Shown piece by piece: positions 1 to 9,225 of a stretch of 64,000 bases of DNA; within the stretch, counting starts at the first letter, position 1, and the number at the start of each line of letters is the position of its first letter. Under the pieces are notes generated by a model. The model did not search any database. It was not told the DNA's origin and saw only the letters and a list, made by a program, of their open reading frames with translations. A program made the translations under genes and the position numbers. Origin of the DNA: Acidobacteriaceae bacterium (GTDB taxonomy: Bacteria > Acidobacteriota > Terriglobia > Bryobacterales > Bryobacteraceae); the NCBI GenBank assembly GCA_019240475.1, contig JAFAYI010000029.1, forward strand, positions 1-64,000. Reading direction: 5' to 3'.

Positions 1-1763
1 GGAGAATCGGAAATATTGATTTTCCTACCCAGCGCATCACCATGAGGCCATAGCTGCCGGGCCAGAACATCATCGATGACAGCAACGTGCTCGTGTGAAG
101 CGTCGTCAGTTTCTGTAAAATCACGTCCGGCAACAAGCGTGGCCCCGATCGTTTTGAAATATCCCGGCAAGATCGAACGAAGGTCTGCCATCGAGGTGCT
201 TTGCAATTCGACTGGCGTGCCTTCTTTCCAATACGTGTCGTACCAATTGCCCGCATCATCCAAGGGAAGATGAGAGATGGCGGAGACGGATTGAACGCCG
301 GGTAGAGTCGCGAGATTTTGCTGTAACTGGTGTAGCGTGGCGTAGTTGGACCCAGTTATTCGGAACGTGAACGCATCCTCTGGGCGGAAGCCTGGATTCA
401 CGCGCAGGACGTTTACAAACGTTCGCATGAGCAGACCCGTTCCTACGAGAAGCACGAACGCTAGAGCTACTTCGGCAGAAACAAAGAAGCCGCTCCAACT
501 CCTGCGACCCCAACCCGCGGCGATCTTTGCCTGTCTCAGATTCTGTGCCAAATCCAATCGGCATACCGAGAGCGCGGGAGCAAGTCCGAAGAGAATACTT
601 GTCAACACTGCAATGCCAAAGGTAAACGCCAGGACAGTGGCATGCAGATGGACCTCACCGATATTCGTGAATGATGGCGGACGAAGGGCCAGAATTCCGC
701 GAACCGTCGCCCAGCCCAGAGCGAGCCCGCCCAGAGCTCCGAGAGCGCCAAGAAGAAGGGTTTCGGTCAGAAGTTGACGGACGAGTCGCCCGGTCGACGC
801 ACCGAGTGCAATGCGGGTGATGGTCTCATGCTGGCGCCGTCTCGCTCGCGCCATTAGAAGATTGGCAAGATTCGCGCATCCAATCAACAAGACGAAAGCT
901 ACGCCACCGAACAGAAGCAGCAATGTCCCGCGTACTGCGCGGAAATCATCGATCTGCAGTGAGAAGACAGAGAGGCGAAAATTTGTAATTCCGGCTCTTC
1001 CGTCGAAGATGTGTATTTGGGCGGCCATGGCGTTGGCTTCGGCTTGCGCGCGCGCGAGATTGCTTCCGGTGTGAAGGCGGCCCAGCAGATGGAGAAATGC
1101 CGGCCCTTGCGGATCTGACGCGTCGATTGGGATGGTATTGAACACGTCGACGTTTGCCGGGACACTGGCGTCATTGGGGAAAATCAGGCGGAAATTTTCA
1201 GGCAGTACCCCAATCACCATCACCGATCCTCTTCGGAGGCGGATGGATCGTCCGATCATGTGGGGATCGGACCCGAAGCGCCGAACCCACAATCCGTGAG
1301 AGATGATGACGGTGTCAGGCGCGTTAGGCCTTTCGTCCTCCGAACTGAAGAAGCGTCCGAGCGCCGGTTTGGTGCGGAGGAGCGGCAGGAAATTCGAGGT
1401 TACGGTCGCGATCTTGATTTGTTCGCCGACCTGTTCGGCCTGAGTTAATCCGGGAAGCGCTCCATTGGTAACCCAAATTCCGGCAACCTGATCGAATTGT
1501 TTCGTCATCTGCCGAATCTGGAAAAGTTCGAAACGCGTTGCAGGCGCCCGATTGGTATCGCCCACTGCCGACCAGATAACGGCCAGGCGGTCAGCGTTCG
1601 GATATGGCAATGGAGATAAGACGGCCGCGTTGACGAAGCTGAAAATCGCCGTGTTTGCTCCAATGCCGATCGCTAGTGTAATAACTGCCAGCGCGGCGAA
1701 ACCGCGGCTCCTGCGTAGTTGACGCAGACCATAGCGCAGATCCTGCCACAAAGGTTCGATCAT
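1..1763 (-). CDS. ADOP-type FtsX/MacB-like permease, 3' end missing at window edge
   Basis: An uninterrupted minus-strand frame runs from ATG at 1763 to the window edge (587 codons) with no stop, so the C-terminus lies outside. The N-terminus (MIEPLWQDLRYGLRQL) is followed by a hydrophobic segment at about residues 21-50 with an AIGIGANTAIFS motif, typical of acidobacterial duplicated orphan permeases. A periplasmic MacB-like domain follows, then membrane segments from about residue 260 containing GCANLANLLMARAR and the start of the second periplasmic domain. The family has two FtsX modules of about 800 residues and no fused or adjacent ATPase; its substrate is unknown. The gene is divergent from the GNAT/aminotransferase fusion. 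Family confident, function not. Confidence 0.9.
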   Translation of the reverse strand, partial: MIEPLWQDLRYGLRQLRRSRGFAALAVITLAIGIGANTAIFSFVNAAVLSPLPYPNADRLAVIWSAVGDTNRAPATRFELFQIRQMTKQFDQVAGIWVTNGALPGLTQAEQVGEQIKIATVTSNFLPLLRTKPALGRFFSSEDERPNAPDTVIISHGLWVRRFGSDPHMIGRSIRLRRGSVMVIGVLPENFRLIFPNDASVPANVDVFNTIPIDASDPQGPAFLHLLGRLHTGSNLARAQAEANAMAAQIHIFDGRAGITNFRLSVFSLQIDDFRAVRGTLLLLFGGVAFVLLIGCANLANLLMARARRRQHETITRIALGASTGRLVRQLLTETLLLGALGALGGLALGWATVRGILALRPPSFTNIGEVHLHATVLAFTFGIAVLTSILFGLAPALSVCRLDLAQNLRQAKIAAGWGRRSWSGFFVSAEVALAFVLLVGTGLLMRTFVNVLRVNPGFRPEDAFTFRITGSNYATLHQLQQNLATLPGVQSVSAISHLPLDDAGNWYDTYWKEGTPVELQSTSMADLRSILPGYFKTIGATLVAGRDFTETDDASHEHVAVIDDVLARQLWPHGDALGRKINISDS

Positions 1764-1966
1764 GCTACAGAGAATCGCATAATCTGGACCCGCCTCGCAG
1801 GTGATCGAAAGCCGTCAGGGCGTAACGCCGGCCTCTTCGGCGAAGGCACTCAGTTCCGGTTCGCCCTGCATCCGCCGCCTGATCGAGGAATTTTGCTGCC
1901 GCGATCGTTAGAAGCAACGAGCCAACGGCTTGGCTGTAAAATTCATTTAGCCGTTCAGTTTACTCA

Positions 1967-3586
1967 GTGTTCATGCCGAAATTGCTCTTCAAAGAAGCCC
2001 AGAATGCAGACGAACTAGAGCAGATTCACGCCTTAAATCACCGCGTTTTCGCTGAGGAGATCGCGCAGCATCGCCCGCTCCCATCCGGTCTCCTCATTGA
2101 TCGTTTCCATAGCCGGAATCGCTACTTTGTCGCCCTTCGCGATGGCGTAGTTATCGGCATGATCTCGGCGCATGCCGGGCCGGAATTTTCGATTGCAAGA
2201 AGACTGCCCGACGCGGCCCTCATCGCAGGTTTCGCTCGTCCGCTTGAAGTGCGTTTGCTTGCCATTGCTGCTCAGGAGCGAAGCCGCACCGTGCTTGCCG
2301 GGCTTCTTTGGCAGGTTTACCAGTTTGCTGTGTCGAACGGGTTTTCTCACCTGCTCATCTCTGCTCTCGAAGCGCGCGAATCGATGTACCGCAAGATCGG
2401 TTTTCATCCGCTCGGGCCAGCCGTTCCTGACGGCTGCGCCAGTTTCATACCCATGGTGATGGGGATCAAAGAGCACTTAATAGCAGGCCAAAGGCGGATT
2501 CGTATGCACAAGGATCGTTGGAATCGTCACTCTACTATGTCGGATCCGATCAGCCTCATGCCAGGTCCAGTCTGCATCCACCCGCGAGTGGCCGAGGCAT
2601 TCGCTTCTGCTCCGGTCTCGCACCGCTCTCCCGCTTTCATTGAGTGCTACGAAAAGGTCAGGTCTCTTTTGAAGGGACTGCTCAACGGCGCCGAGGTCGC
2701 CCTTTTTACCGGAACTGGAACGCTGGCTAACGATGCCGTCGCAGCCAATCTGAAAGCGATATTCGGCAGCGCCAGAGGAAGCGTCATCAGCAACGGCGAA
2801 TTCGGCGAGCGGATCGCCAAACAGGCAGCGAAGGCGGGCCTGGAATTCGATCACGCTCAGTTTGGCTGGCGTGATGCGTGGTCTATCCCGGCCATTCAGG
2901 ATAACCTCGACCGTAAGCCTGCATGGATCTGGGCGGTTCAGCTGGAGACAAGTACAGGAGTTTTGAATGATACCGACACTCTTCTCAAGCTCGCCGGCGC
3001 AAACAAGTGCGCTGTGGCGTTAGACTGTGTGAGCAGTGTCGGGGCCAGTCCGATTGCAGCTAACGTGGGACCCCTTCTGATGGCGAGCGGCGTATCGGGC
3101 AAGTCGCTTGGGGCGTACGCCGGCTTAAGTTTCGTCTACATAAGTGACGAATGTAGGCACAAGCTTTCCAACAAGATTCTTTGCCCGTCATTCGACCTTC
3201 TGTGCATGCACAAGACTTACGGTCCGGTTTCGACCGTGCTCTCGTCATCGATTTTCGCTCTCTCGCGTGCTCTTGAACAAGAGTACGGATCTCCGGAAGC
3301 GATAACTCGCCGTTTCCAGGAATACCGCTCGCTTGGCGAGCAGATGCGGCGCCTGATGAGAGAGATTGGCCTGGAACCTCTTGCGCCCGAGTCTGTCGCA
3401 GCGCCCAACATTGCGACGTTTGCGTTGCCAAGCCCTTCGTTCCCCGAGGAATGCCTTAGCGCCGGCTATCAAATAGCGCACGAATCACCTTATTTGCGAT
3501 CTCGCGGTTGGGGACAGATGGCATGGATGGGAAACCTCACTTCGACATCCCTTGAAGGCTTATTCCGAAAGTTGCGCTCCAGGTGA
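1967..3586 (+). CDS. GNAT acyltransferase fused to class V PLP aminotransferase
   Basis: A 539-residue two-domain protein. Residues about 1-175 resemble a GNAT/acyl-homoserine-lactone-synthase-like N-acyltransferase (LEVRLLAIAAQERSRTVLAG region, then SMYRKIGFHPLG). Residues about 190-539 form a fold-type I, class V aminotransferase similar to serine-pyruvate or 2-aminoethylphosphonate aminotransferases: MPGPVCIHPRV entry motif, FTGTGTLANDAV cofactor loop, ALDCVSSVGASP, and the probable Schiff-base lysine in VSGKSLGAYAGLSF. The GTG at 1967 is in frame with ATG two codons later (1973); either may be used. The gene stands alone, divergent from the ADOP permease and upstream of tRNA-Arg. A product that is both transaminated and N-acylated is an inference; substrates are unknown. 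Confidence 0.85.
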   Translation: MFMPKLLFKEAQNADELEQIHALNHRVFAEEIAQHRPLPSGLLIDRFHSRNRYFVALRDGVVIGMISAHAGPEFSIARRLPDAALIAGFARPLEVRLLAIAAQERSRTVLAGLLWQVYQFAVSNGFSHLLISALEARESMYRKIGFHPLGPAVPDGCASFIPMVMGIKEHLIAGQRRIRMHKDRWNRHSTMSDPISLMPGPVCIHPRVAEAFASAPVSHRSPAFIECYEKVRSLLKGLLNGAEVALFTGTGTLANDAVAANLKAIFGSARGSVISNGEFGERIAKQAAKAGLEFDHAQFGWRDAWSIPAIQDNLDRKPAWIWAVQLETSTGVLNDTDTLLKLAGANKCAVALDCVSSVGASPIAANVGPLLMASGVSGKSLGAYAGLSFVYISDECRHKLSNKILCPSFDLLCMHKTYGPVSTVLSSSIFALSRALEQEYGSPEAITRRFQEYRSLGEQMRRLMREIGLEPLAPESVAAPNIATFALPSPSFPEECLSAGYQIAHESPYLRSRGWGQMAWMGNLTSTSLEGLFRKLRSR

Positions 3587-3641
3587 TTCATACCTCCAGC
3601 CCCGCGCCCACGTGGCGCCTGCGCCCAGATAGGGAGCAACT

Positions 3642-3734
3642 ATGTCCAAAAAATGGCCCAGATTTGCCCAACTCAGCCGAATTCACCAACAGGAGGATCT
3701 CGTGAATCGCCGCGTATGGCTTTCACAGCTTTGA
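3642..3734 (+). CDS. possible 30-residue peptide
   Basis: ATG at 3642 follows a GGGAG element after about 6 bases and opens a 31-codon frame (MSKKWPRFAQLSRIHQQEDL...) ending at TGA 3732-3734, just before the 3' end of the opposing tRNA gene. The peptide is basic and has no recognisable domain. The start context is the only support and a chance frame is quite possible. Confidence 0.2.
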   Translation: MSKKWPRFAQLSRIHQQEDLVNRRVWLSQL

Positions 3735-3746
3735 CGTTCGGAATTT

Positions 3747-3824
3747 TGGTACGCCCGAGAGGATTCGAACCTCTGACCTTTTGCTCCGGAGGCAAACGCT
3801 CTATCCAGGCTGAGCTACGGGCGC
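3747..3824 (-). tRNA. tRNA-Arg (anticodon CCG)
   Basis: Reading the minus strand, the acceptor strand GCGCCCG at 3824 pairs with CGGGCGT (one G-U) before the discriminator A and an encoded CCA at 3749-3747. The D arm (GCTCAGCCTGGATAGAGC), the anticodon arm TTTGC-CTCCGGA-GCAAA and a T arm with GGTTCGAATCC are all intact. Loop positions 34-36 read CCG, decoding CGG arginine codons. Total length is 78 nt. No duplicated tRNA 3' end was noticed elsewhere in the window, so there is no evidence for an integrated island here. Confidence 0.97.
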
Positions 3825-3832
3825 ATATCGAA

Positions 3833-4447
3833 CTACGGCTTTTTCGCCATCACCACTTTCGAACTCGTGGCCCGCTTCGTCGCGGAACTGTTGTTAATCG
3901 CCAGTAGCTCCTCAATGTGCTGGCGAATGGCGTCCTCCGCCATCAGCTTAGACCAATCGTCGCTGTCGCCCGCCGGCGTTTGGTAGTGTATGTATCCCTT
4001 GCGATCGATCAGCACCAACTGCGGCACCACCATCCGCTCCGCCATGCTGAATCCCATGAAGGACATCATCTGGTCTCGCGGAATCCATCCTACCGGGAAC
4101 CCGACCTGGAAATTCCTCCGAAATTCTTCTACCAGCGTATCGGCATCCGCGGGTGTTCGATTCTCATCGAGCCCGTTGATCGCCAAATCGAACGTCTCCA
4201 ATCCGCGCGGACCATACTCCTCTTGAAACTTCGTCATCATCTTCGAAGCGGCTTGGCAGTGCGGGCAAGTAGTTAGAATAAATTCGACCGCCACCACTTT
4301 GCCCCGATACTGGCTGAGTAACTTCTGCCCTTGGCCCGGCAAATTGAACGCCAACTCCGGCGCTTTCCGGAGAGTGCTCGTTTCCGCAAGAGCCACGCAC
4401 CCGGCCAATAGCGCGACGATTGTAATGGGAAGGAAGATTTTCTTCAC
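3833..4447 (-). CDS. TlpA/ResA-like thioredoxin-fold lipoprotein
   Basis: GTG at 4447 is preferred because it places a lipoprotein signal at the N-terminus: VKKIFLPITIVALLAGC, with the lipidated Cys at residue 17; longer in-frame upstream starts would bury it. The mature part has a redoxin fold with CPHC (Cys61/Cys64) after the strand VVAVEFILTT, and a cis-Pro region (MVVPQLVLIDRKG). Such proteins reduce or carry electrons to extracytoplasmic thiols, for example in cytochrome c maturation; the partner is not evident. It lies 58 bp downstream of the HExxH protein gene on the same strand. The C-terminus is a short Ser/Lys-rich tail of about 20 residues. Confidence 0.85.
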   Translation of the reverse strand: MKKIFLPITIVALLAGCVALAETSTLRKAPELAFNLPGQGQKLLSQYRGKVVAVEFILTTCPHCQAASKMMTKFQEEYGPRGLETFDLAINGLDENRTPADADTLVEEFRRNFQVGFPVGWIPRDQMMSFMGFSMAERMVVPQLVLIDRKGYIHYQTPAGDSDDWSKLMAEDAIRQHIEELLAINNSSATKRATSSKVVMAKKP

Positions 4448-4505
4448 TGGACACCGCTCCACCAACAGTGTAGCCCAGCCAGCCGCCAGCCGAGCATCGT
4501 TCGAA

Positions 4506-5819
4506 TTAGAAACGAGCCGCCGAGCGCGTTGCAAATGGAACCCTTACAGCCGCTTGCGTCCGCTGAGTTCCCACCAGCCTTTGCCAATCCTCAAGCTCGC
4601 TCACTCCTTCGATGCTCGTCACCACCGCGCCCGCCATTCGCGTCACGAAATAACCGTTATCTCCGCTCCCCGCGAACGTGGCGCCATTCGCCATGGAAGG
4701 CTCGCAGTGTTTCCACTTCGCTTGCAGGACCTTCTTATACTCGGAGAAAAATTGCGCGGCAGTCGCCTCCGAGTCCCACTCCGACACATACTCGAGAACC
4801 GGCCTGCGTTTGGCTCCCGCCGTTACAATCGCAAATTGCCCGCCCTTCAGATGTTGCGCAAGCCACTCCGCCTCTTCTCCGCCTGCATATTGTCGGAGCA
4901 GCATCTCATGATCGAATTCCCCCACCGATCCTTCGGTAATTTCCTTCCCCTGCTTAGTCAACGTAGGCTTCGGCAACTCCGGTCTGGTTTCTTTCTGGCG
5001 CCTGAAATAGCGATCCGGGTGAATAATCTGCGCCGAATCCACTGGCGCATCTGTGAACACGGCTGCGAATGCGGGTTTGCCCATCTTCCGGTACACGCTA
5101 TCGAAAAACAAAGTTCCCTGCGTATACGGGAACAGCAGCGATTGTTGTATGTACAGCGGAGAGTTCTTCAAGACCGGATAGTCGGCCATGGACGTCTCGC
5201 TCGAATCCACCACGGATTGCACCATCTCCATCGTCGGAACGGGCGCGCGCCCGCTGTGCTTTAAGTCATACGCCAGCATCAGCCACGAAGCCTGCCCTTC
5301 CACCACGGCTGTGTGCGCCAGATTCTCGTCGTCGTTGGCAGGCGTTTCATCCATGAACTTCCCGAGATTGAAGTGCTGGTCCGCTAGCGCGTGCGCCAGT
5401 TCATGCGCTAACGTCGTTGTCTCCGATTCCAGTCCCGAATCGTCCAACAGAAATAGCTTCTTGCTGCCGTAGTCGTAAAACGCTGCTGCCTGCTCGGTTA
5501 GCAGGTCTATCGTCGATTCGCGCAAATCGAAATCTTGCGGAACCAGCCCGAACATCTTCAGCGCCAGTTCGTCTGCTTGAATCTCCTCGGGCTTCAGCGT
5601 TTTCTTGATTCGCTTCGTCAGAAACCGCCGCAACTGCATCTTGTCCATGCGCCCATAGGCGACCGTGTGTTTCTCCGCCAGACCCGTGATCTCTGAAAGT
5701 GTCGCGACAATCGAGTTGATCTGCGCGAACGCCGGGTCCGCATTCGCCTTCGGGCGCGCCCCCAGCACTCCAAGCGAAATCGCCGCGGCGGCGATGAAAA
5801 GTACGATGGATAGGCGCAT
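4506..5819 (-). CDS. secreted HExxH putative metalloprotease
   Basis: The 437-residue protein begins with a signal peptide (MRLSIVLFIAAAAISLGVLG, cleavage near residue 27). HELAH at residues 139-143, in the context TTLAHELAHALADQHF, is a zinc-peptidase-like signature. The following 290 residues show no repeats or further membrane segments. It resembles uncharacterised acidobacterial secreted proteins with a single HExxH helix. Because the rest of the active site (third zinc ligand) cannot be assigned by eye, protease activity is an inference. It is probably co-transcribed with the downstream TlpA-like lipoprotein. Confidence 0.7.
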   Translation of the reverse strand: MRLSIVLFIAAAAISLGVLGARPKANADPAFAQINSIVATLSEITGLAEKHTVAYGRMDKMQLRRFLTKRIKKTLKPEEIQADELALKMFGLVPQDFDLRESTIDLLTEQAAAFYDYGSKKLFLLDDSGLESETTTLAHELAHALADQHFNLGKFMDETPANDDENLAHTAVVEGQASWLMLAYDLKHSGRAPVPTMEMVQSVVDSSETSMADYPVLKNSPLYIQQSLLFPYTQGTLFFDSVYRKMGKPAFAAVFTDAPVDSAQIIHPDRYFRRQKETRPELPKPTLTKQGKEITEGSVGEFDHEMLLRQYAGGEEAEWLAQHLKGGQFAIVTAGAKRRPVLEYVSEWDSEATAAQFFSEYKKVLQAKWKHCEPSMANGATFAGSGDNGYFVTRMAGAVVTSIEGVSELEDWQRLVGTQRTQAAVRVPFATRSAARF

Positions 5820-5875
5820 GCAGAAGCGAAGCTGCCTTCTAGCCTAAAGGATTCGTCATTGGCTCGATGCGCTCG

Positions 5876-6544
5876 TCACCGCCATGACGATAGCAGCGCT
5901 CGCACTCCGTTCCACATGATCTGTACGCCGATGCACAACAGAATGAAAGATGTCAGCCGCACGATCACGTTCATCGCCGTGTCGCCCAGAAGCCGCGCCA
6001 CTCGCTCGGCGAACCGGTAACTCAGGTAGACCGACAACGCCACCAACGCTGTGCCGATTATCGCGGCTGCAAGCCTTGTCACATCGCCCCGATGCGGCGA
6101 TTGATTCGCCCCAATGGTCAACGCTACCGAAATGGAGCCAGGCCCAACCGTCAACGGCAGCGTCAGCGGATAGAAGGCTCGGCTCGCGATATCCTGGCTT
6201 GTGATTTTCTTTTCGGTGTGCGCGCGCGACTGTTGAGATTCGCTCCGCAACAACGTCCACCCCGTCGAGATCACCACCAGTCCGCCCCCTACCTGCACAA
6301 CTGGAATCGAGATCCCGAAAAAATTCAGTATGTGGCTGCCAATCAACATCGAGCCAAGCAGCAGCCAATAGCTGTTCAAGGCAATCTTCCGCGAAAGAAT
6401 CGCCCGTGCATTGGTCGAGTACCCCGGTGTCAGACTCAGAAAAATCGGCGTGTTTCCCAATGGATTCACGATGGGAAACAGCGCTGTTAAGACCACAAGG
6501 CAGCTTTTCGAGATCTCTAAAGCTGTACTGGCCGGCATGAACAT
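5876..6544 (-). CDS. MarC/YchE family integral membrane protein
   Basis: About 222 residues from ATG at 6544 (a second ATG lies two codons later; a longer frame begins at 6607 but adds a non-hydrophobic extension). Six hydrophobic segments are visible, with the family hallmark FPIVNPLGNTPIFLSLTPG near the N-terminus and FYPLTLPLTVGPGSISV in the middle. MarC proteins were once linked to multiple antibiotic resistance but their transport substrate is unsettled. The gene is divergent from the helicase, with only about 70 bp between starts, so promoters must overlap. Confidence 0.88.
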   Translation of the reverse strand: MFMPASTALEISKSCLVVLTALFPIVNPLGNTPIFLSLTPGYSTNARAILSRKIALNSYWLLLGSMLIGSHILNFFGISIPVVQVGGGLVVISTGWTLLRSESQQSRAHTEKKITSQDIASRAFYPLTLPLTVGPGSISVALTIGANQSPHRGDVTRLAAAIIGTALVALSVYLSYRFAERVARLLGDTAMNVIVRLTSFILLCIGVQIMWNGVRALLSSWR

Positions 6545-6612
6545 CCAGCATAATCTGCCCTGATCGCGCCCGATGCTATTCTGAAAGCACCCCCCTCCTT
6601 TCTTCACTTTTC

Positions 6613-9024
6613 ATGGATTTCCTTGCAGGCCTAAATCCGCAACAACGCGAAGCCGTCGCGCACGTCGAAGGTCCGCTCCTGCTGCTCGCTGGCGCGGGAA
6701 GCGGAAAAACGCGCGTTATCACTCACCGCATTGCCCACCTGGTCGAAGCGCGCCACATACCCGGCCCGGCGATTTTGGCCGTGACCTTCACCAACAAAGC
6801 CGCCGACGAAATGCGCCAGCGCGTGGCTACTCTCCTGGCCGCAAGCACAAACCCCGGTGCGCCGCTGCTATCTACTTTTCATTCCTTCTGCGTTCGTCTG
6901 TTGCGTCGCGACGGTGAGGCGCTCTCGGACATCCGCTCCGGCTTCACTCGCCGTTTCACTATATACGATGACGACGATCAGCTCGCGCTGATGAAGTCTA
7001 TCTATAAACAGCTCGGCCTCGACGAGAAGTTCATGCAGTACCGCGCTGTTCTATCGCGCATCAGTCATGCCAAGAGCCACAATCAAACGCCGCTCGATTG
7101 GTACAAGGCTGCGACCGACCCGGCTTTGACGCGCCTGGCCAAGATCTACGATGTCTACGAAGAGCGCCTCCTGCAAGCCAACGCTCTCGATTTCGATGAC
7201 CTGTTGCTCGAATCCGTGCGCCTGCTGCGCCACGATGCCGCTCTTCGCGGATCCTACAATCGCCGCTTCGAATTCGTCATGATCGACGAGTATCAAGACA
7301 CCAATCGAAGCCAGTACGAGCTGATGCGGCTGCTGACCGAAACGCGTCACAACGTCTGTGTCGTAGGCGATGAAGATCAATCGATCTATGGCTGGCGCGG
7401 CGCCGACATTCGCAACATCCTGGATTTCGAGCGCGACTACCCCGACGCCGTTGTCATCCGTCTGGAGGAGAATTACCGCTCAACCAAGAACATTCTCGAA
7501 GCCGCCAGTGCGCTGGTCGCAAATAATAAAGAGCGCAAGGGCAAATGGCTGTGGACCAACTCCGGCGTCGGCGCCAAAATCGGCTTCTACGAAGCGCCCA
7601 ACGGCGAAAACGAAGCCCTCTTTATCGCCGACACCATCGAAAAAATCTTGGCGAAGAGCCCTCTCGAACGCGTCGCCGTACTTTATCGCACTAACTTTCA
7701 ATCGCGCCAGATTGAAGAAGCGCTCCGCCGCTACGGTCGAAAATACCTCGTCGTCGGCGGCTTCAGTTTCTATCAGCGCGCCGAAGTTAAAGATCTCCTC
7801 GCCTATCTCAAAGTTCTGCTGAGTCCTCACGATTCCGTCAGTCTCCTGCGCATCGTGAACACCCCCGCGCGCGGCATCGGGAAGGGAACCGTCGAGCAGA
7901 TGGAAACCTTTGCGCTCGAACATGGCCTCAGCTTATGGAACGCGCTCCCGCGCATGGTCGAAGACAAGTTGTTCCCTGCGCGCGCTGAAGCTGCCGTCAA
8001 GTCTTTTCTGTCTCTGCTCGGCCAACTTGCCGAAGCCGCCGATAGCAAGCCTGTCGACCAGCTCCTGCGCGAGATCCTCCTTCGTACCGGCTACGAAGCT
8101 ATGTTGAAGAGCGACTCTTCGCCCGATTCCGAATCCCGCCTAGGCAACCTCGAAGAGTTGGTGAACGCCGCCGCCGAAGCCGCCGAGCGCGGCGAAACGG
8201 CCGCGGAATTCCTGGACCACGCGGCTCTTGTCTCCGATTCCGATTCCCTCGATCAGCATGCCGCTGTCTCGCTGCTCACCATTCACAACGCCAAGGGGCT
8301 CGAGTTCGCTAACGTCTTCATCGCTGGCCTTGAGGAGGGCATCTTCCCGCATAGCCGCTCGTTGAACTCCGAAGCCGCCATGGAAGAAGAGCGTCGCCTC
8401 TGTTACGTCGGCATGACGCGAGCCGAGAAACGTCTCTATCTGAGCTGGGCCCGCTATCGCCGCCGCTTCGGCGGCAGCCAGCCCGAAGTCTCTCTCCCAT
8501 CGCGCTTTCTTAACGAGGTTCCGCCCAGCTTGCGCGAAAAACTTTCACCCACGAGCGAGCCCCGTGCGGACGATGTCGATCTCTATGCCGAACAGCACGA
8601 CGTGCGCGAAGCCGTAAAGCGCAACCTATATACCGGTCGCACCTACAACTCGGTCGAGAACATCGCTCAGTTTTTCGCCGAGCGCGGAATGCCGCCTCCC
8701 TCCGGCTTCAGTCGCCGTCCCGCTGCAAACAACGGCGCCGCCGCGCCGCAATCTGCCGCGCCTCAGGCGCCCTCGCGTCCTTCCCCGGCCGCCCCCGCTC
8801 GGCCTTCCAACCTTGCCGGCCCGAATCGCCCTCCGGCCCGGTCCACCCAGCCTCGCCATGCCGGCTTTCGCTCCGGGTCCGTCGTGAACCACCCCAAGTA
8901 CGGCCGCGGAACCGTCTTGCGCCGCGAAGGCGAAGGCGAGGATGCGAAACTAACTATTAGTTTCCCGGGATACGGGCTCAAGAAGATTGTTGAAAAATAC
9001 GCAGGAATCAGAATCGACGAATGA
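6613..9024 (+). CDS. uvrD: UvrD/PcrA-type 3'-5' DNA helicase
   Basis: An 803-residue superfamily 1A helicase. The Q-motif (LNPQQREAV) precedes Walker A AGAGSGKT (residues 26-33). Other motifs follow: TFTNKAADEM (Ia), IDEYQDTN (II, about residue 225), GDEDQSIYGWRGAD (III), RLEENYRST (IV), LLTIHNAKGLEF (V) and YVGMTRAEKRL (VI). The C-terminus has a low-complexity Ala/Pro linker (about 695-750) and the PcrA/UvrD tudor-like tail GSVVNHPKYGRGTV, which in homologues contacts RNA polymerase or DNA. It acts in nucleotide-excision and mismatch repair and replication-fork maintenance. Whether uvrD or pcrA is the better name cannot be decided here. Its stop overlaps the next micro-gene. Confidence 0.96.
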   Translation: MDFLAGLNPQQREAVAHVEGPLLLLAGAGSGKTRVITHRIAHLVEARHIPGPAILAVTFTNKAADEMRQRVATLLAASTNPGAPLLSTFHSFCVRLLRRDGEALSDIRSGFTRRFTIYDDDDQLALMKSIYKQLGLDEKFMQYRAVLSRISHAKSHNQTPLDWYKAATDPALTRLAKIYDVYEERLLQANALDFDDLLLESVRLLRHDAALRGSYNRRFEFVMIDEYQDTNRSQYELMRLLTETRHNVCVVGDEDQSIYGWRGADIRNILDFERDYPDAVVIRLEENYRSTKNILEAASALVANNKERKGKWLWTNSGVGAKIGFYEAPNGENEALFIADTIEKILAKSPLERVAVLYRTNFQSRQIEEALRRYGRKYLVVGGFSFYQRAEVKDLLAYLKVLLSPHDSVSLLRIVNTPARGIGKGTVEQMETFALEHGLSLWNALPRMVEDKLFPARAEAAVKSFLSLLGQLAEAADSKPVDQLLREILLRTGYEAMLKSDSSPDSESRLGNLEELVNAAAEAAERGETAAEFLDHAALVSDSDSLDQHAAVSLLTIHNAKGLEFANVFIAGLEEGIFPHSRSLNSEAAMEEERRLCYVGMTRAEKRLYLSWARYRRRFGGSQPEVSLPSRFLNEVPPSLREKLSPTSEPRADDVDLYAEQHDVREAVKRNLYTGRTYNSVENIAQFFAERGMPPPSGFSRRPAANNGAAAPQSAAPQAPSRPSPAAPARPSNLAGPNRPPARSTQPRHAGFRSGSVVNHPKYGRGTVLRREGEGEDAKLTISFPGYGLKKIVEKYAGIRIDE

Positions 9025-9179
9025 ACACAAAGCACGTTGAAGACAAAGCCGAACGAAAGCGCCTCAAACGCTCCGCCCGTAAGAAAGCCGCTCCCAAAGC
9101 GAAACGCGCCTCCGGAGTCGCGCGCGGGTCGAATAAGCGCAAGGTAAAGAAACTAACCAAGGGCCAGCGCAAGCGCTAG
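9021..9179 (+). CDS. 52-residue Lys/Arg-rich protein, start overlaps helicase stop
   Basis: ATG at 9021 overlaps the helicase stop as ATGA, suggesting translational coupling. The 52-residue product (MNTKHVEDKAERKRLKRSAR...) is dominated by Lys and Arg, with KRKVKKLTKGQRKR at its end, and has no hydrophobic segment. Such basic peptides usually bind nucleic acid or ribosomes; this role is inferred from composition only. Codon choice (many CGC, AAG and GCC) matches neighbouring genes. No domain family is recognised. Confidence 0.6.
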   Translation: MNTKHVEDKAERKRLKRSARKKAAPKAKRASGVARGSNKRKVKKLTKGQRKR

Positions 9180-9225
9180 CGCCTTTCGAAGCCACATCGA
9201 GCAAGGAAACTCGCGCGCCGGGTTC

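Noticed and set aside
3747..3824. tRNA-Arg as an integration site for an accessory island
   Set aside because: No duplicated tRNA 3' segment and no integrase were seen in the window.
4299..5264. Plus-strand frame of 321 codons opposite the HExxH protein
   Set aside because: Arg/His-rich low-quality translation with no motifs, antisense to a protein with a signal peptide and zinc site.
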